Positions 1 to 7,297 of a stretch of DNA of 11,923 nucleotides are shown piece by piece (positions within the stretch are counted from its first letter, which is position 1; each line of letters opens with the position of its first letter). The notes under the pieces are model-generated. The model had not been told where the DNA came from. It saw only the letters and a list, made by a program, of their open reading frames with translations, and made no database searches. Made by a program: the position numbers and the translations under genes. The stretch comes from Nitrososphaerales archaeon TH703 (GTDB lineage Archaea > Thermoproteota > Nitrososphaeria > Nitrososphaerales > Nitrososphaeraceae): positions 1-11,923 of the forward strand of contig JAATVL010000204.1 in the NCBI GenBank assembly GCA_014523525.1. The letters are read 5' to 3'.

Positions 1-8
1 AATTCTTA

Positions 9-851
9 CTAAATTATTTCTACGTCAGAAACGACTTGATAAAATCGAGGCCCTACCTCTCTCACAACTCTAATATTTCTAATTTTGTGGTTAAATTTAC
101 CGAATGATTTCGAGGTATCCTTAATTCCGTTCCGGATAGCAATTTTCTTATTATCTGCTCCCACATGCGAAAAATAGTGTACAATCCCCTTGTTATCTGC
201 AAGGGAAGTTATTGCAGCGTCTACGAAATCCCTTGCCTTTTCTGGTAACGGCATTAAAACTCGTGTGGCAATGCCCCTAAGTTTATTGGATATTTCCACC
301 TTTGCATCACCAAGAATTGGAAAAACATTACTCGTCAATTTATTGATCTCGATATTCTCTTTACATAAATCATGAGCTTTTGGATTAGAATCTATTGAAT
401 AGATTATGGACGACTTGTTATTACGCGATATTATAATCGAAAATGTCCCTACTCCTCCAAACATATTTACAATTACTTCATTAGGTCCAATCAGCTTCGA
501 TATCCTCAATCGTTCAGTTGATAGTCTTGGCGAAAAGTACGTATTAATTACATCTACTTTAAAAGCACATCCATGTTCCTTATAAACAGTAATTGTAGTA
601 TTTTCACCAGACAACAATTCCAACTTGCGCAATCTATAATCGCCTTCAACTCCTGATACTTGACAGAATACTGTTTTTATTGATTTAATTTCTTCAATTA
701 AAGTATCCGCAATCAGTTTCTTTTTCGCGGATAATGTTTCTGGAATTTTGATAATAGCAATAGTTCCTATGATATCAAAAGAAGAACATAGCTTATCTAG
801 TTCCGTCATTTCAAGTTTTTCTTCTAATGCTTCTTTCAGCATTTTTGTCAT
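9..851 (-). CDS. trm5: Trm5-like tRNA (guanine-37-N1) methyltransferase, short form
   Basis: Predicted SAM-dependent methyltransferase of the Met-10+/Trm5 family, which makes m1G37 next to the anticodon and prevents frameshifting. In the 280-residue product, FDIIGTIAIIKIP (25-37) opens the D2 domain. YRLRKLELLSG (72-82) and YFSPRLSTERLRI (105-117) are Trm5 signatures; R73 and E113 are spaced 40 residues apart, like R145 and E185 of the Methanocaldococcus enzyme. The SAM site follows: MFGGVGTFSI (130-139) and D154-S-N-P156. Two oddities: the usual N-L-P motif reads M-P-L-P (200-203), and only about 25 residues precede the D2 start, so the N-terminal D1 domain of longer archaeal Trm5 proteins seems absent. 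The start lies 15 nt after the abce1 stop, so the two genes are probably cotranscribed; Met4 is an alternative start. A wyosine-pathway relative (Taw2) is a less likely reading. Confidence 0.85.
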   Translation of the reverse strand: MTKMLKEALEEKLEMTELDKLCSSFDIIGTIAIIKIPETLSAKKKLIADTLIEEIKSIKTVFCQVSGVEGDYRLRKLELLSGENTTITVYKEHGCAFKVDVINTYFSPRLSTERLRISKLIGPNEVIVNMFGGVGTFSIIISRNNKSSIIYSIDSNPKAHDLCKENIEINKLTSNVFPILGDAKVEISNKLRGIATRVLMPLPEKARDFVDAAITSLADNKGIVHYFSHVGADNKKIAIRNGIKDTSKSFGKFNHKIRNIRVVREVGPRFYQVVSDVEII

Positions 852-866
852 TTTCTGATTAATCTA

Positions 867-2663
867 TCAAGTCCTCTTATAATAATCTCCAGAATTTTTT
901 TGAGCTCTATCTAATCTACCACCCAGTTTGTTTATTCTTGGGCGTCCTGTGTTCTCATCACGTCTGTATGTTATGGACAGGTTTTCAAGAAACTTGTTCA
1001 TTCCAGTATCTTTCTTTATTGGTGAACCAGCAAATCCTTGTTCACCTGGATTTCCAGAAAAGATCATTAGAGAATCTGCAACCAAATCTATTAACTGCAT
1101 GTCATGATCAACTATTATTGCTGATTTTCCCTGTGATTTTACGAATCTGTGAAGAAATTTTGCAATGTTAATTCTATCCTCAACATCCAAGAATGCAGAC
1201 GGTTCATCTAATGCATAAATGTTTGCTGGTCTTATAAGAGAACAACAAACGGCTACTTTTTGCAGCTCCCCACCGCTCAATGTATCTACCTTCTTATCAT
1301 AAAGTTTTTTGATACCCATTGGTGTCACAATTTGCTGTTCTATAGTAGAACCTTCAATTGGTCCCTGATATGCAACACTCAAAAGTGAATTAATGTTACC
1401 ATCATAGTCATTTTGCAAGTATTGTGGCTTATAAGATAAAGTCGCCTGAATATCTATTTGTCCGGTATCAGGTTTTTCTATGCCTGTGATCATTTTCATA
1501 AATGTGGTCTTTCCCAATGCATTAGCTCCCACCAATCCTACGATTTCTCCCTCTCTAATCTGTCCCGAAGAAACATTTAGCTTAAATGATGGAAATGATT
1601 TAGTTAACTCAGAAAACTTTGTCAATGGCTTGTCTACTATTAGTTCTTCATTTTTATTTGAACCATCAAATTTGAAGGATTTTTCTCTAAATCTGATATT
1701 CTCCGAGGGAATAAAACCATCCAAAAAGGCGTTTATACCTACTCTTGTACCTTGGATTGGTGCAACAATTCCATATGCGCCTGGTTCTCCATATAAAATA
1801 TGGATATAGTCTGATAGATAGTCAAGAATTGTTAGATCATGTTCAATGACCATTACACTCTTACCATCGCTAGCAAGTTGTTTTATTGTCCTCGCAACCG
1901 CTAGACGTTGATAAATATCATTATAAGATGAAGGTTCGTCGAAGAAATAATAATCTGCGTCCTTATTGACCGCTATTGCAACTGCTAATCGTTGTAATTC
2001 TCCACCGCTGAGTTCACCTAGTGAACGATCTAAAGACTTGTTGAGGGATAGTTGATCTAATAATGAATCAACCATACCTCTTTCATCGTACTTTTTCAAT
2101 AGTTCTCGTGTTGTTCCTTTAAATGCCTTAGGAATTAATTGTACCATCTGAGGTTTGATTGAAGTCCGTAAATTACCCGAAGAAATTTTGTCAAAATGAG
2201 GCTTTAACTCTGTTCCTTGAAAATTCTTTATTATTTCATCCCATTGTAGGTCAGATTCATAATTTCCAAAATTTGGTTTAATATTTCCAGACAATATGTT
2301 CAAAAGTGTGGATTTTCCAATTCCATTTCGTCCCAAAAGTCCTACCACTGAACCTTTCTTGAGTAACGGAATATGGTAAAGTCTGAATGAATTTATACCA
2401 TATTGGTGTATTTTGTGCTCTCCAATTTCTTTGGCTAGATTAACTATAACTATTGCATCAAATGGACATTTTTTAATACAAATTCCACATCCCGTGCATA
2501 ATTCTTCAGAGATAACCGCCTTTCCATCTTCTGGCCTCTGAACAATGCATTCGCCACCTGTTTTGTTTACCGGACAGTACACAATACATTCCAATCCGCA
2601 TTTCTTTGGTTGACAGAGTTCCTCGTCCAATACCGCTACTCTGTGAGTAGAACTAGAGTTCAT
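867..2663 (-). CDS. abce1: ABCE1/Rli1 ribosome-recycling ATPase
   Basis: Iron-sulfur twin-ATPase that splits ribosomes after termination and takes part in archaeal initiation; cytosolic. Numbering is from the ATG at 2663 (598 residues). Cysteines 17, 22, 26, 30 and then 56, 59, 62, 66 (CTGCGICIKKCP) match the two [4Fe-4S] clusters. ATPase 1 has Walker A GRNGIGKST (111-119), signature LSGGELQ (218-224), Walker B with FFDEPSS (240-246) and H-loop EHD (274-276). ATPase 2 has GANALGKTT (379-387), LSGGELQ (463-469), ALDEPSA (484-490) and DHD (519-521). The frame is open to an ATG at 2693, adding 10 residues, but that ATG overlaps the probable TATA box, and family members begin just before the HRVAVLDEELC-type strand, so 2663 is preferred. 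It ends in TGA, 15 nt before the Trm5-like gene. Length and all motifs are normal for the family. Confidence 0.97.
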   Translation of the reverse strand: MNSSSTHRVAVLDEELCQPKKCGLECIVYCPVNKTGGECIVQRPEDGKAVISEELCTGCGICIKKCPFDAIVIVNLAKEIGEHKIHQYGINSFRLYHIPLLKKGSVVGLLGRNGIGKSTLLNILSGNIKPNFGNYESDLQWDEIIKNFQGTELKPHFDKISSGNLRTSIKPQMVQLIPKAFKGTTRELLKKYDERGMVDSLLDQLSLNKSLDRSLGELSGGELQRLAVAIAVNKDADYYFFDEPSSYNDIYQRLAVARTIKQLASDGKSVMVIEHDLTILDYLSDYIHILYGEPGAYGIVAPIQGTRVGINAFLDGFIPSENIRFREKSFKFDGSNKNEELIVDKPLTKFSELTKSFPSFKLNVSSGQIREGEIVGLVGANALGKTTFMKMITGIEKPDTGQIDIQATLSYKPQYLQNDYDGNINSLLSVAYQGPIEGSTIEQQIVTPMGIKKLYDKKVDTLSGGELQKVAVCCSLIRPANIYALDEPSAFLDVEDRINIAKFLHRFVKSQGKSAIIVDHDMQLIDLVADSLMIFSGNPGEQGFAGSPIKKDTGMNKFLENLSITYRRDENTGRPRINKLGGRLDRAQKNSGDYYKRT

Positions 2664-2691
2664 ATGTAACTGTACTAATAAATATGAAAGC

Positions 2692-2701
2692 ATATATTAT
2701 A
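2692..2701 (-). promoter_or_regulatory. TATA box of abce1
   Basis: On the minus strand the sequence reads TATAATATAT, centred about 34 nt upstream of the ATG at 2663. Archaeal initiation 25-27 nt after the box centre would put the start near 2671, giving a leader of about 8 nt. This placement excludes the upstream ATG at 2693 from the message. Confidence 0.55.
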
Positions 2702-2838
2702 ATTGTTAAGGCTCAGGATACTTGAGTGCATATTTAATTGTTAATTAACTGATTTTTGCAAAGTAAGGTTAAATTCTCCTAAAAAGTAAGTGCATGAATT
2801 TCCTTAACCTATTATTAGTAAGCATAGGGAAAGCAACA

Positions 2839-2847
2839 TTAAATTAT
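2839..2847 (+). promoter_or_regulatory. TATA box of the 5S rRNA gene
   Basis: The sequence TTAAATTAT is centred at about 2843, roughly 26 nt before the expected 5S 5' end near 2868-2869, exactly where an archaeal box A should be. It indicates that 5S rRNA is transcribed on its own rather than from a 16S-23S operon. Confidence 0.6.
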
Positions 2848-2867
2848 CCCTTAATGCTTTACATGGT

Positions 2868-2988
2868 TAAGCCGGCCATAGTAATAGGGCGCGACCCGGT
2901 CCCATTCCGAACCCGGAAGTCAAACCTGTTATCGCTGTTGTGTTACTGATCTACGTGAGTGGTTGGGAAGCAGCAGTGCTGGCATCTT
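2868..2988 (+). rRNA. rrf: 5S ribosomal RNA
   Basis: Structural RNA of the large subunit central protuberance. The conserved loop B-C block CCCATTCCGAACCCGG lies at 2901-2916, followed by AAGTCAAACC. The terminal helix pairs GCCGGC (2871-2876) with GCTGGC (2978-2983) through five Watson-Crick pairs and one G-U, and short TTAA flanks can extend it. The core between the paired ends is 113 nt and about 120 nt with flanks, normal for 5S. No 16S or 23S sequence or tRNA adjoins it, so it is a solitary 5S locus, divergent from abce1 and convergent with the 196-residue protein gene. The exact ends are uncertain by a few bases. Confidence 0.93.
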
Positions 2989-3031
2989 AATATCACACAT
3001 AAATTTTGTCATATATCTCACCAAACCTCAA

Positions 3032-3622
3032 TTAGCGATTGATATTTTCTCCAACATGTAAATCCCCAAGCAAATCTCGTATATTCATAGCTATATTGTC
3101 CAAAAGTTCATAAACAAAGACAAATTCCCTAGGGTGCCAGATTCGACATTCAATTAAACAGGCAAAGTTAACTACCCGAACCGATATGGTTCTTGTTACC
3201 TCTGATTTCAGGTTTTCAAATAAGAAATTACTAATACGATGGTCATTGTTCAATTTAGATGCTAGGATGCTACCACTCCATCCTGCTTCATTGACTGTGC
3301 CATCGGTTAAACTATACCAGAGATTGGAATTCAACAGATTCTGATGGTTAAGATCCTTTTCAACTAAATAGTGATTTTGAACGAGACAATAGATATTGTG
3401 AAACGGTCCCATCCTTACAACGTCTTCTGAACCAACATAATCTATGCTTCCAGACAGCATTAGAATAAAACCATCTCTGTTTGCCAACCATTTTTCAAAG
3501 TACGGCCTGTACCGTAGAGGTATATCAGAATGAAACGATCCAATTCTACATTTGATATCATCCAGACCTAATAAATCAATTATTTCTTTAATTTGAAGAA
3601 TTGGCAAGGTTACCAACAGCAT
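3032..3622 (-). CDS. Conserved-looking hypothetical protein, 196 residues
   Basis: I do not recognise the family. The product is soluble in character, with no signal peptide or membrane segment. It has an N-terminal helix-like stretch, a middle portion rich in Asn, Gly and aromatic residues (WYSLTDGTVNEAGWSGS, about 102-118), and a C-terminal part with C154, C158, the stretch WHPREFVFVYELL (161-173) and an amphipathic end. The gene starts 29 nt after the pepA stop on the same strand, so it may be read through from pepA. The AT-rich gap (TAAAAATAAGTTTATAG) could also supply a promoter of its own. It ends facing the 5S gene, about 43 nt from its 3' end. The open frame fills the space between two well-supported genes, which supports it being real. 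Function is unknown. Confidence 0.75.
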   Translation of the reverse strand: MLLVTLPILQIKEIIDLLGLDDIKCRIGSFHSDIPLRYRPYFEKWLANRDGFILMLSGSIDYVGSEDVVRMGPFHNIYCLVQNHYLVEKDLNHQNLLNSNLWYSLTDGTVNEAGWSGSILASKLNNDHRISNFLFENLKSEVTRTISVRVVNFACLIECRIWHPREFVFVYELLDNIAMNIRDLLGDLHVGENINR

Positions 3623-3651
3623 TAGTTAAATGACTGTCTATAAACTTATTT

Positions 3652-5136
3652 TTATCCAGCGTTACCACTCGAAATATATTTTACGATTGTTCTGATCCCA
3701 AAACCAGTAGCTCCTTTAGGATTATATGCTTTTTCCTTTGTTCCCTCTTGGGTCCAAGCTGTACCTGCAATGTCTAAATGCACCCAAGGTGTATCTTCAA
3801 CAAAGTTGGATAAGAATGCTGCAGCAGTAATAGCTCCTGCAGATCTACCTCCAATATTTTTCATATCCGCATTTGAACTTTTCAACTGTTCCTTATATTC
3901 TTCAAATAGTGGCAGCTGCCAAATCTTTTCACCAGTTTGGTTTGAATACTCTAGAACTTTCGTTACCAAGTTATCTTCATTACCTACCAGAGCCGCTACA
4001 TTTGTACCTAGTGCAATTATTGCAGCTCCTGTTAAGGTAGCCATGTCAATGATAGCTTTGGGAGCAAAAGTTTTTACTGCAAATGAAAGTGCATCTCCCA
4101 GGATTATTCTTCCTTCTGCATCAGTATTTAAGACTTCTACAGTTTTTCTGTTATACATCTTGATTATGTCGCCAGGTCTGTATGAGGTTCCTGACGGCAT
4201 GTTTTCTACTGCCGGTATTATGCCAATTACATTAGTATCAAGACCTAGATCAGATACAGCTTTCATGATTCCCAATACGTTGCATCCTCCACATTTGTCA
4301 AATTTCATTTCCTCCATTTTTTCAGAGGGTTTGATAGAGATTCCTCCTGTGTCAAAGGTAACTGCCTTTCCAACAATTACTATTGGCCTATTTTTTGTTG
4401 ACCCGGAATATTCTAGCACTATTAGTTTTGGAGAACTAGCACTACCCTTACCTACAGCCAAAATACCTTCAAATCCGTAAGATTTCATCTCCTCCTTCTC
4501 AATGACTCTTACCTTGACCTTTTGATTCTCTGATAGTTTCTTTGAAAGAGTAGCAAGGACTTCGGGTGAACAATCATTTGGTGGCAAATTACTTATATCG
4601 CGAGTGAATATTACTGCGTCACATACTACAACTGAGTGTTGAATTATTTTCTGACTATTTTTTATATCATTTCTTATTAAAATTCTAACTTGATTTAGAT
4701 CATTTCTATCTTCATCTCTCTTATAATTATTAAATGAGTAATCCGATAGTTTAATTCCCTCTACTATAGCCGAAAGATGCTCTTTATCCATATTTTTGAA
4801 TGGAATTAATACGAATTCGCTTATTCCCAATTCTTTTGCTTTATTAACCACTTTTCCAGTCAAATTTCTGATTTTTTCTGGATCTAAATTTTTCCTATCT
4901 CCCATTCCTAACAGTAATGCCCGTTTTATACCAGATCCTACATTGTTATGAATAATACTTATTGTCCCATCCTTGGCTCTAAATTCATTTGATTCAGTGA
5001 TCTCTCGAATAATAGGATCAAAATCAGGGGTAATTTCTGAAATCGACAAAGATGAAACTTCATCTGTAAAAACATAATTTACCAGTAGTTGAGTATTCAA
5101 TGATGAAATATCGTTCTGAGCTTCAATAAGCACCAT
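3652..5136 (-). CDS. pepA: Leucyl aminopeptidase, M17 family
   Basis: Cytosolic two-metal aminopeptidase removing N-terminal residues from peptides, normally a hexamer. In the 494-residue product the N-terminal domain (about 1-170) is divergent and the C-terminal catalytic domain carries every expected ligand. GKAVTFDTGG (256-265) gives K257 and D262, the segment MKFDKCGG (277-284) gives D280, and NTDAEGR (337-343) gives D339, E341 and the catalytic R343. LTGAAIIALG (368-377) and NIGGRSAGAITAAAFL (427-442) are also typical. One variation is the D-K-C-G-G-C around D280, where many homologues have D-M-G/S-G-A. Length is normal. The ATG at 5136 lies 27 nt from a TATA-like element inside an inverted repeat, consistent with a leaderless or very short-leader message. 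The 196-residue protein gene lies 29 nt downstream and the KaiC-like gene is divergent. Confidence 0.95.
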   Translation of the reverse strand: MVLIEAQNDISSLNTQLLVNYVFTDEVSSLSISEITPDFDPIIREITESNEFRAKDGTISIIHNNVGSGIKRALLLGMGDRKNLDPEKIRNLTGKVVNKAKELGISEFVLIPFKNMDKEHLSAIVEGIKLSDYSFNNYKRDEDRNDLNQVRILIRNDIKNSQKIIQHSVVVCDAVIFTRDISNLPPNDCSPEVLATLSKKLSENQKVKVRVIEKEEMKSYGFEGILAVGKGSASSPKLIVLEYSGSTKNRPIVIVGKAVTFDTGGISIKPSEKMEEMKFDKCGGCNVLGIMKAVSDLGLDTNVIGIIPAVENMPSGTSYRPGDIIKMYNRKTVEVLNTDAEGRIILGDALSFAVKTFAPKAIIDMATLTGAAIIALGTNVAALVGNEDNLVTKVLEYSNQTGEKIWQLPLFEEYKEQLKSSNADMKNIGGRSAGAITAAAFLSNFVEDTPWVHLDIAGTAWTQEGTKEKAYNPKGATGFGIRTIVKYISSGNAG

Positions 5137-5152
5137 GTTCGAAATGACCAGT

Positions 5153-5171
5153 ATACTTTATTTTAAAGTAT
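5153..5171 (-). promoter_or_regulatory. pepA TATA region inside a perfect inverted repeat
   Basis: ATACTTTA (5153-5160) and TAAAGTAT (5164-5171) are perfect 8-bp inverted arms around a TTT spacer. Read on the minus strand, the centre gives TTTAAAATAA (5158-5167), about 27 nt before the pepA ATG, the expected archaeal TATA position. The symmetry may be a dimeric regulator site covering the box, or simply the symmetry common in AT-rich promoters. Confidence 0.5.
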
Positions 5172-5377
5172 TGAAGCATTTAGTGGAATATTTGCAAATC
5201 AGTATAATCTAAACAATAGAGAAACATTAAACTGAAAGGCACAAGAAAAAAATATCAAAAATTTTGAAAGAAATCCTCTTGCAGTAATTATTAATATGTG
5301 ATAAAGATTGTGAAGTTAATCTTATTCCCATATCATATCGATGAATGTGTAAAAATCAAGAATAAGAATTTACGAGA

Positions 5378-5388
5378 TTTATTAAATA
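5378..5388 (+). promoter_or_regulatory. TATA box of the KaiC-like ATPase gene
   Basis: TTTATTAAATA is centred about 22-23 nt before the ATG at 5405. A start point 26 nt after the centre would fall at 5407-5409, just past that ATG, so the in-frame ATG at 5429 (residue 9) is a serious alternative start with a leader of about 20 nt. Confidence 0.5.
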
Positions 5389-5404
5389 TCTATAAGTGTG
5401 AGTA

Positions 5405-6802
5405 ATGTCAAATCGATCAAGAACAGATATGGCTAATATAGTTAATAGAAGTAATCATAGTTTTCTAGATATACCATTAGAACTCAGAGAATTTATGAAG
5501 AATGAGACTTATTCCTTACTTGTTAAAGGTCGATCGGGTAGCGGAAAAACTACTCTAGCTCTAAGTATTTTGCATACATTAAAAGAAAAAAATAATTTTT
5601 TCTATATTTCTACTAGGTCATCTCCAAAACAGTTGTTTGACCACTATCCATGGTTGCGAAAAATCATTAAAGAGCCCGAAAAAGATATTGACAGTCAGGA
5701 AGTTGGCAAAAATCTTTCCACTTTTGAGGATGCGCGTTTGGACGAACCTGAATCACTTTTTGAGAGAGTAACCAATCAGTTGATGGATGTTAAGAACCCT
5801 GTGATTATAATTGATAGCTGGGATTCAGTTGCTTCATTAATGGATAGAGAAGCACGATTAAACAACGAAAGAGTGCTCCAAACATGGAGAGAAAGAGCTA
5901 AGGCAAAATTGATTTTTACAAGTGAAGAAACAATCGAATCTAGTCTAGAATATATCGTGGATGGAGTTGTTGAACTGAATTATCAACTAATGGATGGAAT
6001 ACGAATTAGGAACTTATTTCTCAAAAAACTAAGAGGAATTCCAATCAAGAGGTCACTATACTTCTTTACTCTGAAAGATAGAATTTTGCGATGTTTTGAT
6101 AGCTATGATCCAAGAGAATTCAAGATGAATAACACAAGGGAAAAAGTTTCAAAAGAGGCAGATAATTCTAAACAATTATTGCAAATAGGCTATCAAGATC
6201 TTGACAATTATATCGGAAGCTTACCACAGGGTGGATTGATAACAATTGAAAAGGATATCTCTTTGTCAAACGATATAATATTTTTATTCTTAAACGATGT
6301 ATTGTATAATTTTTCAAGAAGGCATTATTGTTTACTTTTAGATTCCTCTATAAAGGACGAATTGGTACTTACATACAATTTTAATATTCTAAATTATAGC
6401 AAGTTATTTGCATTAGATACTCTTGGTTCAGCTGAAAATTCAATTCAAGATGCAATAAAACAAAAAGATAGTTTTTACAATTTTGTAGCCAAAATAGTAT
6501 CAAGACTTGAAGGAAAAGAAAAAATAGTCACTTTCATGAAATCAAATTCTTTGGATAATTTCATGTCGACTTGTTCCGATATTGAAGATTATTGTAGATT
6601 CATAAAGAAATTTGAGCTTTCTTTTTTGATTCTAAATTCAAATAATAATCCAGAAAAATATTACTCAGCATCAGATATTCATCTGAAATTTGTACTGATG
6701 TGTGGAACTCTTTTCTTGAAGTGCACAACACCTTCTGCAGCATTATTTGGTATACGTGTTGTTAATTCTGTTCCACGGATCAAGTTAGATCATGTTTTGT
6801 AA
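5405..6802 (+). CDS. RecA-superfamily ATPase, GvpD/KaiC-like, two tandem domains with a dead second P-loop
   Basis: Predicted P-loop ATPase of the KaiC/GvpD/RadA-like group, members of which act as regulators or signalling hubs in archaea; the partner here is unknown. In the 465-residue product, domain 1 (about 18-235) has Walker A GRSGSGKTT (42-50), the GvpD-like stretch FYISTRSSPKQLFDHYPW (66-83) and Walker B PVIIIDSWDS (132-141). KaiC has a catalytic Glu pair after the equivalent strand; here those positions are R71-S72, which I recall as usual in GvpD-like proteins. Domain 2 (about 262-465) opens like a KaiC module, GYQDLDNYIGSLPQGGLITIE (262-282), but the P-loop position reads KDISLSND, so the essential Lys is lost. 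The start at 5405 or 5429 is unresolved. The 3' end overlaps the convergent winged-helix gene by 18 bp. Confidence 0.85.
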   Translation: MSNRSRTDMANIVNRSNHSFLDIPLELREFMKNETYSLLVKGRSGSGKTTLALSILHTLKEKNNFFYISTRSSPKQLFDHYPWLRKIIKEPEKDIDSQEVGKNLSTFEDARLDEPESLFERVTNQLMDVKNPVIIIDSWDSVASLMDREARLNNERVLQTWRERAKAKLIFTSEETIESSLEYIVDGVVELNYQLMDGIRIRNLFLKKLRGIPIKRSLYFFTLKDRILRCFDSYDPREFKMNNTREKVSKEADNSKQLLQIGYQDLDNYIGSLPQGGLITIEKDISLSNDIIFLFLNDVLYNFSRRHYCLLLDSSIKDELVLTYNFNILNYSKLFALDTLGSAENSIQDAIKQKDSFYNFVAKIVSRLEGKEKIVTFMKSNSLDNFMSTCSDIEDYCRFIKKFELSFLILNSNNNPEKYYSASDIHLKFVLMCGTLFLKCTTPSAALFGIRVVNSVPRIKLDHVL

Positions 6803-7090
6803 CTTCATAGTGTAGACTTCATCAGAGTTCTCATCCAGTGACATTGGTAACAGATGCATCATTTGGTCATAGTAACCTAGAAAGGTGGTGCCCTTGTTTG
6901 TAACTTTATACACCATCTTTGATCCGTTATTATGTTCCATGATCAGACCAAAATTCAAAAGGGAATCTATATAGTTTCTACATTGGTCATTACTTAGCAT
7001 CGCTTTATACATGATTTTTGTCCTCGTCTCTTCTCTCATTGCAGATCGCAATATGGCTGCTATGACTCCATACTTACTCCTATTTTTCAT
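6785..7090 (-). CDS. Small winged-helix transcriptional regulator (HTH_45-like)
   Basis: Probable DNA-binding protein, 101 residues, of the archaeal one-domain winged-helix type. The segment ETRTKIMYKAMLSNDQCRNYI (21-41) has the typical spacing of a helix followed by helix-turn-helix, with LLNFGLIMEHN (44-54) leading to the wing (KMVYKVTNKGTTFL, 58-71). The final YYDQMMHLLP (73-82) resembles the C-terminal helix these proteins use to dimerise. Its ATG at 7090 sits 26 nt from the centre of a TATA-like GTTATATTG, consistent with a leaderless message. The stop lies inside the end of the convergent KaiC-like gene, an 18-bp overlap, so read-through from either side would produce antisense RNA. The target is unknown; the nearest candidates are the neighbouring ATPase and the gene itself. 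Confidence 0.82.
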   Translation of the reverse strand: MKNRSKYGVIAAILRSAMREETRTKIMYKAMLSNDQCRNYIDSLLNFGLIMEHNNGSKMVYKVTNKGTTFLGYYDQMMHLLPMSLDENSDEVYTMKLQNMI

Positions 7091-7111
7091 TGTCCATTAA
7101 ATGAAATTATG

Positions 7112-7120
7112 CAATATAAC
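7112..7120 (-). promoter_or_regulatory. TATA box of the winged-helix gene
   Basis: The minus strand reads GTTATATTG, centred 26 nt before the ATG at 7090, which predicts transcription starting at or next to the start codon. Confidence 0.5.
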
Positions 7121-7297
7121 TGGAGTGAAGCTATTAAATAGAAACTTACATGACAAGATTCGACTACAAAAATTAGAATACCTTTTTATTCTATTATTCT
7201 AGCCAATTCTTGTTCCATAGAATAAGATTAACTAATGTTTGATTAAATTATGCTATAATAAGTTACTTCATTTTAATACTTGTAGACATTTATGGCT

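Noticed and set aside
1480..1809. 109-codon plus-strand frame inside abce1, and a similar one at 938-1171
   Set aside because: Antisense to well-conserved ABCE1 motifs and without recognisable sequence.
2664..2693. Upstream in-frame ATG at 2693 adding 10 residues to ABCE1
   Set aside because: It overlaps the likely TATA box, and the added residues do not belong to the family's conserved start.
3770..4480. 236-codon open frame on the plus strand
   Set aside because: It is wholly antisense to pepA, whose catalytic motifs occupy the same bases; its translation shows no family features.
5137..5143. GTTCGAA resembling a tRNA T-loop
   Set aside because: No acceptor stem, anticodon arm or D-arm can be built around it; it lies between the pepA start and its TATA box.
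5296..5350. GTGATAA resembling a box C of a C/D-box guide RNA
   Set aside because: No CTGA box D follows at a suitable distance, and there is no pairing of the flanks.
7175..7192. AGAATA/TATTCT hairpin in the gap between the winged-helix and Cys/His protein genes
   Set aside because: Six A/T-rich pairs with a six-base loop are expected by chance here, and the position fits neither a terminator nor a known operator clearly.
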